NCBI GenBank assembly: GCA_964612145.1
Contig: CAZTBP010000002.1
Location: forward strand, 1 to 64,000
Length of the DNA stretch: 64,000 nt
DNA from: JAGNLV01 sp964612145
GTDB lineage: Bacteria; Zixibacteria; MSB-5A5; GN15; FEB-12
Direction: 5' to 3'
Positions 1 to 7,022 of this stretch are shown in pieces (within the stretch, counting starts at the first letter, position 1; each line of letters begins with the position of its first letter). The notes under the pieces were generated by a model, which made no database searches, was not told where the DNA came from, and was given only the letters and a program-made list of their open reading frames with translations. Position numbers and translations under genes: made by a program.

Positions 1-35
1 GATAGTAACATAACCCTATCCTTTCGATGTGTCCA

Positions 36-491
36 CTAATTCGGGGGAGGGTCACAGAGATCGATTTGGTGTAGGTATGACAGACCACTCGCTCGGGGAT
101 ACTCCACACCCTCAAAAATGGCGACAGCAGTTTCGTAATCGAATTCGGTGACACTCCCAAGCACTGGCTTCCCGATTACACCACGGTTTGACACCGTAAG
201 TGCCAAATTATTGATGTGATGGTGAGCAAGTCTCCATGGGTACGTTGCTGGGTCAGCAGCACTTTGAAGTACACTGTTTCTATGGTCATGCGTATCGGCC
301 GGTTTTCTGGCATTTGCTCGAGTTGACAGGAATCCCGTTAAGCAAAGCGATACAAGTAGAATTGTTCTGCTCAAACTGGCTCGTCGAGCTGTCGTCCTCA
401 ATCTCTCGCCTCCCTCAAAAATCGATTCACGCCTCAATATCGCCCCGACCACCTGTTTCCGCAACCTCCCGCTATCTAACAGACGGAACAA
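36..491 (-). pseudogene. Truncated N-terminal piece of a secreted-protein family
   Basis: A 151-codon frame opening with TTG. A hydrophobic signal-like stretch (TILLVSLCLTGFLSTRANA, about residues 43-61) is followed by INNLALTVSNRGVIG and VEYPRASGLSYL. From memory, this order (N-terminal ITNxGxxG-like motif, then EYP..SG..YL) opens large secreted proteins of FCB-group genomes, which continue with a GALWIGA-like stretch and run for hundreds of residues. Here the frame instead goes HQIDLCDPPPN and stops. It lies 27 bp downstream of the FG-GAP gene on the same strand. I read it as a truncated or frameshifted relic; a short functional protein is less likely. The true start within the first 42 residues is uncertain. 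No function can be assigned. Confidence 0.45.
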
Positions 492-518
492 ACCCAGCCG
501 TGTGCAAAATAAATCCCC

Positions 519-2093
519 CTACCGCACCAGCACCATCTTCCGGCTCAACTCGACCTCCCCCGCCCGCAGCCGATACACATACGTCCCCGACGCCACCGCA
601 TGACCGCTCTCATCACACCCGTCCCATTCAACCCGATACGCCCCCGTCGACACCTCCCGATCCATCAACCGCCGCACCTCCTGACCCAACACATTGTGCA
701 CCGTCAGCGTTACGTGAGATTTTCGCGGTACCTCAAACAATATCGTCGTACTCGGATTAAACGGGTTCGGGTAGTTTTGGTGCAGCACAAACCCATCAGG
801 TAGGATTGGGTCGTCTTCCGGCTCAACATCGACAGACCCGTCCCAACCCGCATAAAGGAATATCTGCCCCCTACTGTTAATGTCCTGTGCGGCTACCGCA
901 ATATCATCGATTCCGTCACCATTGATGTCCCCCACCGCCGCTATCTCCCGCCCGAAATACTTTTGATGTCCCTCAACGGCATTCACATCAATTGTCACAT
1001 CGGGAACATTGTCCACCCCCGGACCCCCAAAGTAGATAACGACCCAGCCCCATGTTGAATACTCCGTCGGCTCGGCAACCATGAAGTCGTCGTATCCGTC
1101 GTTGTTTACGTCTCCCGCAGCAGCAGCTATACTGAAGCCCTCGTAAATAGTTAGGTCAGGCAAGGTGTCAATCTGTGGCCCACCAAAGAAGACAAATCCT
1201 ACTGAATCGAGGCGGGACACTGATGCGGCAAAGAAATCTGGATAGGAATCACCATTGACATCTCCGATGCTGGCTGAGACGTTGCCGAAGTTATAGTGTC
1301 CTTCATGGTATGGTCCAGGGCGGGGGAAGACGAGATCAGGCAGAGTATCGAAACCGCTTCCCGATAAGTATAGGAACATCTGTCCGCTAATAGCGAACTG
1401 TTCCGGTCGACGGAAATTTGTAAGTAGGTCGAGACTGCCATCTCCGTTGAAGTCCTCACAGAAGATATTCTCGCCAAAACTATAATCATCACCTACTCTA
1501 AACCCGGGGGGAAATAACTCGTGATCAGGCAAAGAATCAAATGAGGCACCAAGGTCATATCGTAATAACGACTTCTGTACCTGCGTCCAGCCAACCAGCT
1601 CATCGACCCCGTCCTGATCAAGGTCTGCTCGTCTGGTATAGCCAAACGGTAAAGGTGAATCCGCTCCAAACCAAAGATCACGCGTCGTATCGGCATCCGG
1701 CCCCAAAAAGAAGATGTTGGTCTTCCAGCCGCGCGTGTTCCAACTGTCGATAGCAATATCGTCGTAGCCGTCGCCGTTCCAGTCGCCAATATTACTGAAC
1801 CGCCTGCTGGCACTATCGATAATCATGTATGGAATCGTATCGAAGGGGTTGCCCCCGTGAAAGAAGTAGGCTCTCCACTGTTGATCGTGCGTGACGAAAT
1901 CATCAAATCCATCATCATTCTGATCACCCAGGCCCACGATTTCCCAGCCGAAAGTAGCAAATCGCTTCTCTCCCGTCAGAATTGTGATAGTCTCTGGGAG
2001 GTTCTTCGCGTGGGCCGACGATCCCGCCACCGCCAGCGTCGCCGCCACGACTCCAGCTGCAAACACCAGCCTGCAAATCGCTATTGACTTCAT
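519..2093 (-). CDS. Secreted FG-GAP/VCBS-repeat protein with C-terminal sorting module
   Basis: About 524 residues from the ATG at 2093, the start that places the signal peptide (KSIAICRLVFAAGVVAATLAVAGSSAHA) at the N-terminus; an upstream in-frame TTG at 2120 is the alternative. At least seven calcium-loop repeats of the form D-x-N-x-D-G-x-D-D are visible, for example DWNGDGYDDIAID, DVNNDGYDDFMVA and DINGDGIDDIAVA, as in integrin-like FG-GAP beta-propellers. The end (HQNYPNPFNPSTTI, then a FlgD-like Ig fold closing with SRKMVLVR) resembles the sorting domains of FCB secreted proteins exported by type IX or similar systems. The likely location is the cell surface or outside. Substrate and role are unknown. 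A promoter lies at 2139-2166. Confidence 0.85.
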   Translation of the reverse strand: MKSIAICRLVFAAGVVAATLAVAGSSAHAKNLPETITILTGEKRFATFGWEIVGLGDQNDDGFDDFVTHDQQWRAYFFHGGNPFDTIPYMIIDSASRRFSNIGDWNGDGYDDIAIDSWNTRGWKTNIFFLGPDADTTRDLWFGADSPLPFGYTRRADLDQDGVDELVGWTQVQKSLLRYDLGASFDSLPDHELFPPGFRVGDDYSFGENIFCEDFNGDGSLDLLTNFRRPEQFAISGQMFLYLSGSGFDTLPDLVFPRPGPYHEGHYNFGNVSASIGDVNGDSYPDFFAASVSRLDSVGFVFFGGPQIDTLPDLTIYEGFSIAAAAGDVNNDGYDDFMVAEPTEYSTWGWVVIYFGGPGVDNVPDVTIDVNAVEGHQKYFGREIAAVGDINGDGIDDIAVAAQDINSRGQIFLYAGWDGSVDVEPEDDPILPDGFVLHQNYPNPFNPSTTILFEVPRKSHVTLTVHNVLGQEVRRLMDREVSTGAYRVEWDGCDESGHAVASGTYVYRLRAGEVELSRKMVLVR

Positions 2094-2138
2094 TGCCTGC
2101 ACTTGTGCTCCATCGATCAAACTCCGCCTTTCCTCTCC

Positions 2139-2166
2139 AATATAACCCCCTTTCAGATTTCGGCAA
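2139..2166 (-). promoter_or_regulatory. Candidate sigma-70 promoter for the FG-GAP gene
   Basis: On the minus strand, TTGCCG (2161-2166) is separated by 16 nt from TATATT (2139-2144). The predicted start of transcription is near 2132, giving a leader of roughly 40 nt that contains the purine-rich stretch GGAGAGGAAAGG. No experimental support. Confidence 0.5.
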
Positions 2167-2204
2167 CATTTTATCCCCCGGGCAGAGTCGCAGTCTTTGA
2201 GTAG

Positions 2205-2227
2205 GTCAAGACCCCTGCGGTCTTGAC
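2205..2227. repeat. Perfect 9-bp intergenic hairpin
   Basis: GTCAAGACC (2205-2213) and GGTCTTGAC (2219-2227) pair perfectly around a 5-nt loop CCTGC. It lies about 40 bp upstream of the -35 box of the FG-GAP gene and 23 bp from the next hairpin. No T-tract follows on either strand, so it is not an obvious terminator. It resembles dispersed intergenic hairpin repeats. Confidence 0.6.
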
Positions 2228-2250
2228 AAACTCAACCCCAGCCATCGCAA

Positions 2251-2278
2251 GTCACCCTGAGCGGAGTCGAAGGGTGAC
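2251..2278. repeat. Intergenic hairpin repeat, copy 1 (loop GAGCGGAGTCGA)
   Basis: GTCACCCT (2251-2258), loop GAGCGGAGTCGA (2259-2270), AGGGTGAC (2271-2278): a perfect 8-bp stem. The same 12-nt loop recurs at 2688-2699 with different but still complementary arms. Both copies are preceded by GCAA. It looks like a mobile or structurally selected intergenic repeat, similar to REP-type elements. Confidence 0.8.
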
Positions 2279-2422
2279 TATCCTCTCACCCCCGACAAAA
2301 TCCAAAGCAAACCCCACCAGCTTCCGCCTCCAACCCCCCTATTGATCTGCGCCAATATTGACACACCCGCTGCAATTTCAACAGCACTTCACAACAGCCT
2401 CCGACTTCACACCCCTCAAAAA

Positions 2423-2442
2423 GTGTGTCAATTTTGACACAC
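2423..2442. repeat. 9+9-bp palindrome GTGTGTCAA/TTGACACAC
   Basis: A perfect inverted repeat with a 2-nt centre. Its right arm with the following CC is a second copy of TTGACACACC at 2358-2367. Both copies continue into similar GCTGCA...TTCAAC sequence, so this is a degenerate direct repeat about 76 bp apart. It could be an operator or an intergenic repeat; no partner regulator is evident. Confidence 0.5.
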
Positions 2443-2679
2443 CCTGCTGCACTTATTCAACTTGCCGTGAGTTGTCCGCCGCACTTTCCACAGCCCTTCG
2501 ATGGTAAATACGCCCCCGCACCGTAGGGTGAACCACGATCTCAACCAGGGAGCGTCCCGATGCCGACAAACGAACCAAACCATTCCCCTCACCTATTGCG
2601 TAGGATACGTATGCGAGCGCTACCCAAAAAGACGAAACAAACCCAAACTCAGCCGGGCGACAAGGTGAGCCCCATGCAA

Positions 2680-2707
2680 GTCATGGTGAGCGGAGTCGAA
2701 CCATGAC
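2680..2707. repeat. Intergenic hairpin repeat, copy 2 (loop GAGCGGAGTCGA)
   Basis: GTCATGGT (2680-2687), loop GAGCGGAGTCGA (2688-2699), ACCATGAC (2700-2707): a perfect 8-bp stem. Compared with copy 1, three adjacent base pairs have changed on both sides while the loop is unchanged. It sits 45 bp downstream of the glycosyltransferase stop. No T-tract follows. Confidence 0.8.
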
Positions 2708-2752
2708 TACCAAACAAACCCAAACCGGGATAACCCCCTGCACCCCAACACC

Positions 2753-3433
2753 CTACACCCAGATCCTCCGCCAGATCTGACGAATGAACCGGCCCGTATC
2801 ATGCAACGGATTGATAAACGACTCCGACCCCTCATAGATCGTCGAAATCGGCACCTCGGCCACCTCGCACCGCAGCGCCCCCGCCTTGAACAACAGCTCG
2901 GACTCGAAATCGTACCCGACCGTCGTCAGCGGCATCGACGCCAACAGCCACGTCGGTATCAACCGAAACCCCGACTGGCTGTCCCGCACCCGCTGGGCCG
3001 AAAAGACCGAGATTATCATGGAGGTGAGATTGTTGGTCAGCAGCCGATCCATCGGCATGATCTTCGGATCCATCCCCCGCGTTCCGATCACAATACGCCG
3101 ACCGTTGTCCAGCGCAAAGAACCGTGGGATCTCCTCCGGCAGATGCTGAAGATCCGCATCGAGCGTCAACACCGACCGATAGCCGTGCCTGATCGCATAC
3201 TGATACCCGGCCATCAGCCCGGCCCCCTTTCCCCGATTCTGGGGAAACGAGATGAAGTTCACGTTGTGCTTCTTGATCAACTCCAGCGTATCATCGCTCG
3301 AGCCATCGTTGATCAGCAGCAGGTTGCTCTCGCAGACGTACTTCAGGCACCGCGGGATAAGCTCATCGAGATACTGCCCGGCATTATACGCCGGGATCAG
3401 TACCAGGGCCGACTGGGCAGTGAATTCGCTCAT
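2753..3433 (-). CDS. Family 2 glycosyltransferase (polyprenyl-phosphate sugar transferase type)
   Basis: About 226 residues from the ATG at 3433. The longer frame to 3544 would run into the tRNA-Pro gene, so the internal start is preferred, although no good ribosome binding site is seen. The GT-A fold is recognisable: ALVLIPAYNAG at the N-terminus, LLINDGSSDD as the nucleotide-binding Asp region, FISFPQNRGKGAGLMAGYQYA, then TLDADLQHLPEEIP as the metal-binding D-x-D-like motif. This matches the DPM1-like group that transfers a sugar from a nucleotide sugar to a polyprenyl phosphate or similar acceptor. There is no membrane domain. It probably acts in cell-surface glycan synthesis; donor and acceptor cannot be read from the sequence. 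Confidence 0.85.
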   Translation of the reverse strand: MSEFTAQSALVLIPAYNAGQYLDELIPRCLKYVCESNLLLINDGSSDDTLELIKKHNVNFISFPQNRGKGAGLMAGYQYAIRHGYRSVLTLDADLQHLPEEIPRFFALDNGRRIVIGTRGMDPKIMPMDRLLTNNLTSMIISVFSAQRVRDSQSGFRLIPTWLLASMPLTTVGYDFESELLFKAGALRCEVAEVPISTIYEGSESFINPLHDTGRFIRQIWRRIWV

Positions 3434-3504
3434 ACGCTGCTTATACAAGCCGGTTGCGGCAATGGAAACAATTAGAAACTGTAAGAAGGAGAAGAGAAAA
3501 AAAA

Positions 3505-3582
3505 TGGTCGGAGCGAGCCGATTTGAACGGCCGACCTCTCGCACCCCAAGCGAGTGCGCTAACCAGACTGCGCCACGCTCCG
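3505..3582 (-). tRNA. tRNA-Pro (anticodon GGG)
   Basis: The minus strand folds as a cloverleaf: acceptor stem CGGAGCG/CGCTCCG, anticodon stem CTCGC/GCGAG around loop TTGGGGT (anticodon GGG), T-arm with GGCCG-TTCAAAT-CGGCT. The discriminator A and a genome-encoded CCA end follow (3505-3508). It reads proline codons CCC and CCU. It lies 55 bp downstream of the MerR-type gene and may be co-transcribed. Confidence 0.95.
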
Positions 3583-3637
3583 ACTCATTTTCATATGACC
3601 TTCAGGGACATACATATTAACGAACGAAACACACAAT

Positions 3638-3988
3638 TCAAGAGAAATTTTTCAGGATATCCTCGATATCTTTGCGGATCTGGCCGATCAGCGTTTTGGC
3701 CCTGGCCGAATTGACCATATTGGTCTTGGTCTCGCTCGGCCGGCGCATAGTTAACTTGTTGCGCGCCCCGGCGATAGTGAGTTTCTCGTTTTCCCGAAGA
3801 TGCTTGATTCGGTTGACCAGCTCAATATCTTTGGCCGTATAAATCCGGTTGCCGCCGCGCGATTTGCGCGGATTGAGGGTCGGAAACTCCTTCTCCCAGT
3901 ACCGCAGCACGTACGGTTCCAGGCCGGTGATCTGAGCCACCTCGCTGATCGAGTAATACAGTTTTTCGTCTAAATTCGCTTTTTTCAT
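3638..3988 (-). CDS. MerR-family transcriptional regulator, short form
   Basis: 116 residues. The N-terminal winged helix-turn-helix is typical of MerR: YSISEVAQITGLEPYVLRYW (about 12-31), then the wing with RGGNRIYTAKDIELV. There is no Cys-rich metal site or ligand-binding domain; the rest is a short basic helical tail, so it belongs to the small MerR/HTH_17-like group often encoded next to gpsA. AGGAG lies 7 nt before the ATG. It follows gpsA by 31 bp on the same strand, suggesting one transcript plsY-gpsA-merR. Targets are unknown; control of lipid or envelope genes is only a guess from context. Confidence 0.85.
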   Translation of the reverse strand: MKKANLDEKLYYSISEVAQITGLEPYVLRYWEKEFPTLNPRKSRGGNRIYTAKDIELVNRIKHLRENEKLTIAGARNKLTMRRPSETKTNMVNSARAKTLIGQIRKDIEDILKNFS

Positions 3989-4019
3989 GGACCGCTCCTG
4001 TCTTCCGCGAACGGATCCG

Positions 4020-5024
4020 TTACCAGATTTCAGGTTTCAATTCTCGCCCCATCAGGTCGGCCACCGCCTCCGACGGCGCCTTGTCCTCGAACAGGACCCG
4101 GTAAACCTGCTCGGTGATGGGCATTTCTATATGATGCACCTGCCCCAGCTTCCAGCCAGACTTCGTTGTCTGCACCCCCTCGGCAACCATGCTCATCCCG
4201 GCCAAGACCTCGTCGAGCTTCTGCCCCCGCCCGATATGCTCACCGACATACCTGTTCCGGCTGTGCCGCGACGCACAGGTCGTGACAAGATCCCCCACTC
4301 CTGACAGCCCGGAAAAGGTCAGCGCGGTCGCCCCCATCGCGACTCCCAGCCGCGTAATTTCGGCCAGTCCGCGCGTGATCAACGCCCCCAGCGTGTTGTC
4401 GCCCATTGCCAGCCCGGCGGTGATTCCGGCCGCGATCGCGATAATGTTTTTCAGCGCGCCGCCGAGCTCTACCCCGACCAAGTCGTCGCAGTAGTACACG
4501 CGGAAACTCTGGCCCGAAAACGCCTCCTGCACCCCTGTGCAGAACGGCTCATCGATACCGCCGACTACGACTGTCGTCGGGTTGTCCTGCGCGACTTCTT
4601 CGGCGTGCGATGGTCCCGAGAGCGTCACCACTCGCTGGATGTCACGGTCTAGAACTTCGGCCACGACTTCGGACATCCGCTTGAGCGTCGAAGTTTCGAT
4701 GCCTTTGGCGAGGTTCACGATCCCGACCTGTTCGCCAACGCGACCCCGTAGCGGCGTAATCGCTGCCCGCAACGACTGGGCCGGGATAGCCAGCACAACC
4801 AACTCGGTATCGGCTACCGCTTCGTCGAGTTCGTTTGTAATCGTGATAGATTCATCCAGACGACACCCCGGCAGCTTTTTCGGAAGCGAACGGTTCTCGG
4901 CCAGCATTCGGTACTCATCCAGGTCAAACTCCCAGACCGTTACCGTGTGGCCGTTTTCGTTGAGGAGCCGGGCCACTGCCAGACCCCAGGATCCGGCGCC
5001 GAGTATGCTGATTCGTTTAGACAC
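4020..5024 (-). CDS. gpsA: Glycerol-3-phosphate dehydrogenase [NAD(P)+]
   Basis: 334 residues, normal length. It reduces dihydroxyacetone phosphate to sn-glycerol-3-phosphate, the backbone of bacterial phospholipids, in the cytoplasm. The Rossmann motif GAGSWG is at 9-14, NLAKGIE at 104-110, and the region with the probable catalytic Lys at GGALKN (188-193). The C-terminal substrate domain has SGLSGVGDLVTTC (238-250). The start is GTG, 9 nt after GGAGG, and lies inside the end of plsY (8-nt overlap), so translation is probably coupled. With PlsY next door, the product of GpsA feeds directly into the first acylation step. Confidence 0.97.
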   Translation of the reverse strand: MSKRISILGAGSWGLAVARLLNENGHTVTVWEFDLDEYRMLAENRSLPKKLPGCRLDESITITNELDEAVADTELVVLAIPAQSLRAAITPLRGRVGEQVGIVNLAKGIETSTLKRMSEVVAEVLDRDIQRVVTLSGPSHAEEVAQDNPTTVVVGGIDEPFCTGVQEAFSGQSFRVYYCDDLVGVELGGALKNIIAIAAGITAGLAMGDNTLGALITRGLAEITRLGVAMGATALTFSGLSGVGDLVTTCASRHSRNRYVGEHIGRGQKLDEVLAGMSMVAEGVQTTKSGWKLGQVHHIEMPITEQVYRVLFEDKAPSEAVADLMGRELKPEIW

Positions 5025-5682
5025 GGCGTTCGGCCTCCTTCGGCGTCTTGGGGGACTTGCGGTCGAACCGATTCTCTGTTCCGGCTAACAGCCGCGCGAT
5101 ATTCGACCGGTGCGCAAAGAGTATTAATATAACCAGCGCTGCAATCACCCAGATATACACATTGGACAGGCCCGGATTGATGGTGAACTTTTCTATGATT
5201 ACAATTGCCAGCAACGCTACTGAGGCGCTCATCGAAGACAGCGACACGATGCGGGTAATCGCCACCACGATGCCGAAGACAGCGAGTGCCATCAGCGCCT
5301 CGATCGGGATAAGCGCCAGCATCACGCCCAGCGCCGTGTTGACACCCTTCCCGCCCTTGAACTTCAGGTACACCGGAAAGAGATGCCCCAGCACCGCTGC
5401 AAACCCACAGACCACGTAGAAGGCTTCGACCGAGTCAAACGGTGACCCGAAACTGCCTGCATACCACCGGGCGATCATCACAGCCGCAACACCCTTGCCG
5501 ATATCAGCCAGGAACACCCAGAGCGCCCGCTTGAATCCAAGCACGCGTATGGCATTGGTCGCGCCGATATTGCCGGAGCCATGCTGCCGGATATCCGGCA
5601 CACCAAACAGGCGGGGGATGAGCAATCCAAATGGAATGCTACCCAGCAGGTAGGCAATTATGACAGGCAAAACATATGTCAT
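5017..5682 (-). CDS. plsY: Acyl-phosphate:glycerol-3-phosphate acyltransferase
   Basis: About 221 residues from the ATG at 5682; an in-frame TTG at 5691 is less likely. This is an integral membrane enzyme that transfers an acyl group from acyl-phosphate to glycerol-3-phosphate, making lysophosphatidic acid. Conserved motifs are GSGNIGATN near residue 35 and KFKGGKGVNTALG. Several hydrophobic helices are evident from the first residues (VLPVIIAYLLGSIPFGLLI). The stop overlaps the gpsA start. The short basic tail (DRKSPKTPKEAERRV) is not conserved in the family. Confidence 0.95.
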   Translation of the reverse strand: MTYVLPVIIAYLLGSIPFGLLIPRLFGVPDIRQHGSGNIGATNAIRVLGFKRALWVFLADIGKGVAAVMIARWYAGSFGSPFDSVEAFYVVCGFAAVLGHLFPVYLKFKGGKGVNTALGVMLALIPIEALMALAVFGIVVAITRIVSLSSMSASVALLAIVIIEKFTINPGLSNVYIWVIAALVILILFAHRSNIARLLAGTENRFDRKSPKTPKEAERRV

Positions 5683-5783
5683 GACAGGCAACCTGAAACG
5701 TATCTTCCCTTTCTCGAAAAGTCCTGCGTGAATTCTGCGAAGCTCTCAGGTGCAGCGAGCGCCGATTCCGGATCGGTATGTTT

Positions 5784-5812
5784 TCGGCCGACGGCGTCAT
5801 GCCGTCGGCCGA
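5784..5812. repeat. Strong GC-rich hairpin after the unknown membrane-protein gene
   Basis: TCGGCCGACGGC (5784-5795) and GCCGTCGGCCGA (5801-5812) form a perfect 12-bp stem, 8 bp beyond the stop of the upstream minus-strand gene. The flanking sequence is A-rich rather than T-rich in the direction of transcription, so it may protect the mRNA 3' end or act as a weak, non-classical terminator. Confidence 0.6.
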
Positions 5813-5820
5813 CCGTGTAT

Positions 5821-6330
5821 CTATCGCATCGTCGTATCGATCATCTCGGTCGTGTCAAGAACGGGTGGAGGGCCGAACTTAAACTTAACATCGTCCGGCA
5901 ATTGGCCTTCAAGCTCCGGGTAGATTTCCGCCATGGACAGCATAAAGTCTTCAGCCTCCGCCGAGTCGACGACATTGTCAGCGACTATGGGTTGGATATC
6001 CTGGATGAGAACAGCCAAACGTTCGGCATTGACCTCCTCTTCGCTATTAACTCTGGCAATGAAAGCATCAGTGACTCGGTTAACAGCCACCGTATCCACG
6101 CCAGGCTGTACATCCTGTGCAGCCTTGTTGCGGACTTCGTCAACCATGGCATTGACACCGTAAGCGACAATGTCGCCGCGCTTCATGTAACAGACCAGAC
6201 CTGCGACGACGATCAAAATGATCAGTACTCCAACAATAACCAGCGCGACAATACAGCCGGTCGACATCCCTTTCTTTGCTGTGGGACCGCCCGGAGGCAC
6301 AGGCTGACCCTGCGGCATTTGTTGTTCCAT
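5821..6330 (-). CDS. Unknown single-pass membrane protein
   Basis: About 169 residues from the ATG at 6330, preceded by GAGGGG. A longer frame to 6444 lacks similar support. The N-terminus is rich in Gln, Pro and Gly (MEQQMPQGQPVPPGGP), followed by GC and one strong hydrophobic helix (IVALVIVGVLIILIVVAGLVCYM, near 25-47). The rest is a mostly acidic soluble region of about 120 residues with predicted helices (AVNRVTDAFIARVNSEEEVNAERLAVLIQDI) and a Pro-rich end. It probably faces the periplasm after one N-terminal anchor. I do not recognise the family. It stands alone between the rplQ terminator and plsY. Confidence 0.75.
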   Translation of the reverse strand: MEQQMPQGQPVPPGGPTAKKGMSTGCIVALVIVGVLIILIVVAGLVCYMKRGDIVAYGVNAMVDEVRNKAAQDVQPGVDTVAVNRVTDAFIARVNSEEEVNAERLAVLIQDIQPIVADNVVDSAEAEDFMLSMAEIYPELEGQLPDDVKFKFGPPPVLDTTEMIDTTMR

Positions 6331-6500
6331 ATCCCCTCGATTCGTTGTTACAGAAAAGGTTTTGGTTGCCTGTGGTAAGGTTAGGGTGCGCAAGCGGTTG
6401 GCGCAAGCGATTATTGGCACAACTAAGACAATTTCCGGCTTCAATCAGCTAATCTGTTCTTGCATGGAGGCGGGCGCGACGCCTCAACAAACCGACCACC

Positions 6501-6538
6501 AAAAAGAAAAAAGGCCGGGACCAATTGGTCCCGGCCTT
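6501..6538 (-). terminator. Rho-independent terminator of the ribosomal superoperon
   Basis: A perfect 28-nt palindrome (6511-6538, arms of 14) starts 31 bp after the rplQ stop. On the minus strand it is followed by TTTTTTCTTTTT-like sequence (6501-6512). This is a textbook intrinsic terminator closing the alpha operon. Confidence 0.95.
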
Positions 6539-6569
6539 GAAAATACTATCGTAGTCAAATGTGGGGGGG

Positions 6570-7007
6570 TTACTTCTTTGCCGCGGATTTCTTCTTCGCT
6601 GCAGTCTTCTTTTTGGCCTTCTTGTCCTTTTTGTCGGCCTCTTCCTTGGGAGCTTCGGTCAGCAATTCGACCACGGCCATCTGGGCGCCGTCACCACGCC
6701 GGACACCGAGCTTTACAACCCGGGTAAATCCGGAGTTGCGCTCCTCGAACTGTGGCACGATCTCGTTGAAGAGTTTCTTGAAGATCTTCTTCTGATGGAC
6801 CGATTTTGCCACCTCACGTTTAGAGGCCAGCGTCCCCTTTTTCGCGTTCGCGATGATGCGATCGACTATAGGGCGCAGAGCCTTTGCCTTGGCGTCGGTG
6901 GTTTTTATGACACGGTGCTCAAAGAGCGACATCGCCATGTTCTTCAGCATCGCTTCACGATGCGCGCGGGTGCGTCCCAGCTTGGTTACTTTATCTTGAT
7001 GTCCCAT
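6570..7007 (-). CDS. rplQ: 50S ribosomal protein L17 with Lys/Ala tail
   Basis: 145 residues. The conserved L17 fold (residues 1 to about 118; GRTRAHREAMLKNMAMSLFEH at the N-terminus) binds 23S rRNA near the exit-tunnel side of the large subunit. The last 26 or so residues are an extra low-complexity basic tail (DKKAKKKTAAKKKSAAKK) like the C-terminal domain of histone H1. The same kind of tail ends L22 in this genome. It is the last gene of the alpha operon, 15 bp after rpoA and just before a strong terminator. Confidence 0.97.
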   Translation of the reverse strand: MGHQDKVTKLGRTRAHREAMLKNMAMSLFEHRVIKTTDAKAKALRPIVDRIIANAKKGTLASKREVAKSVHQKKIFKKLFNEIVPQFEERNSGFTRVVKLGVRRGDGAQMAVVELLTEAPKEEADKKDKKAKKKTAAKKKSAAKK

Positions 7008-7022
7008 CGTTCGTCAATCTTC

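Larger units (their letters stand above)
2121..2752. other. Gene-free spacer rich in small inverted repeats
   Basis: 632 bp between the start of the FG-GAP gene and the end of the glycosyltransferase gene. No convincing reading frame or RNA gene is visible. It holds the promoter at 2139-2166, hairpins at 2205-2227, 2251-2278 and 2680-2707, and the palindrome at 2423-2442. The density of inverted repeats is far higher than elsewhere in the window. Confidence 0.7.

Noticed and set aside
236..760. Plus-strand frame of 174 codons, Pro/Ser/Thr-rich at the end
   Set aside because: It overlaps both the secreted fragment and the FG-GAP gene antisense; composition reflects the opposite strand.
3434..3544. 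N-terminal hydrophobic extension of the glycosyltransferase (TIFFLFSFLQFLIVSIAATG)
   Set aside because: It is encoded by the spacer and the tRNA-Pro 3' flank; the family start fits the internal ATG at 3433.
5784..5812. Classical intrinsic terminator after the unknown membrane-protein gene
   Set aside because: The stem is strong but the following bases are AAAAC on the coding strand, with no U-tract; kept only as a hairpin.
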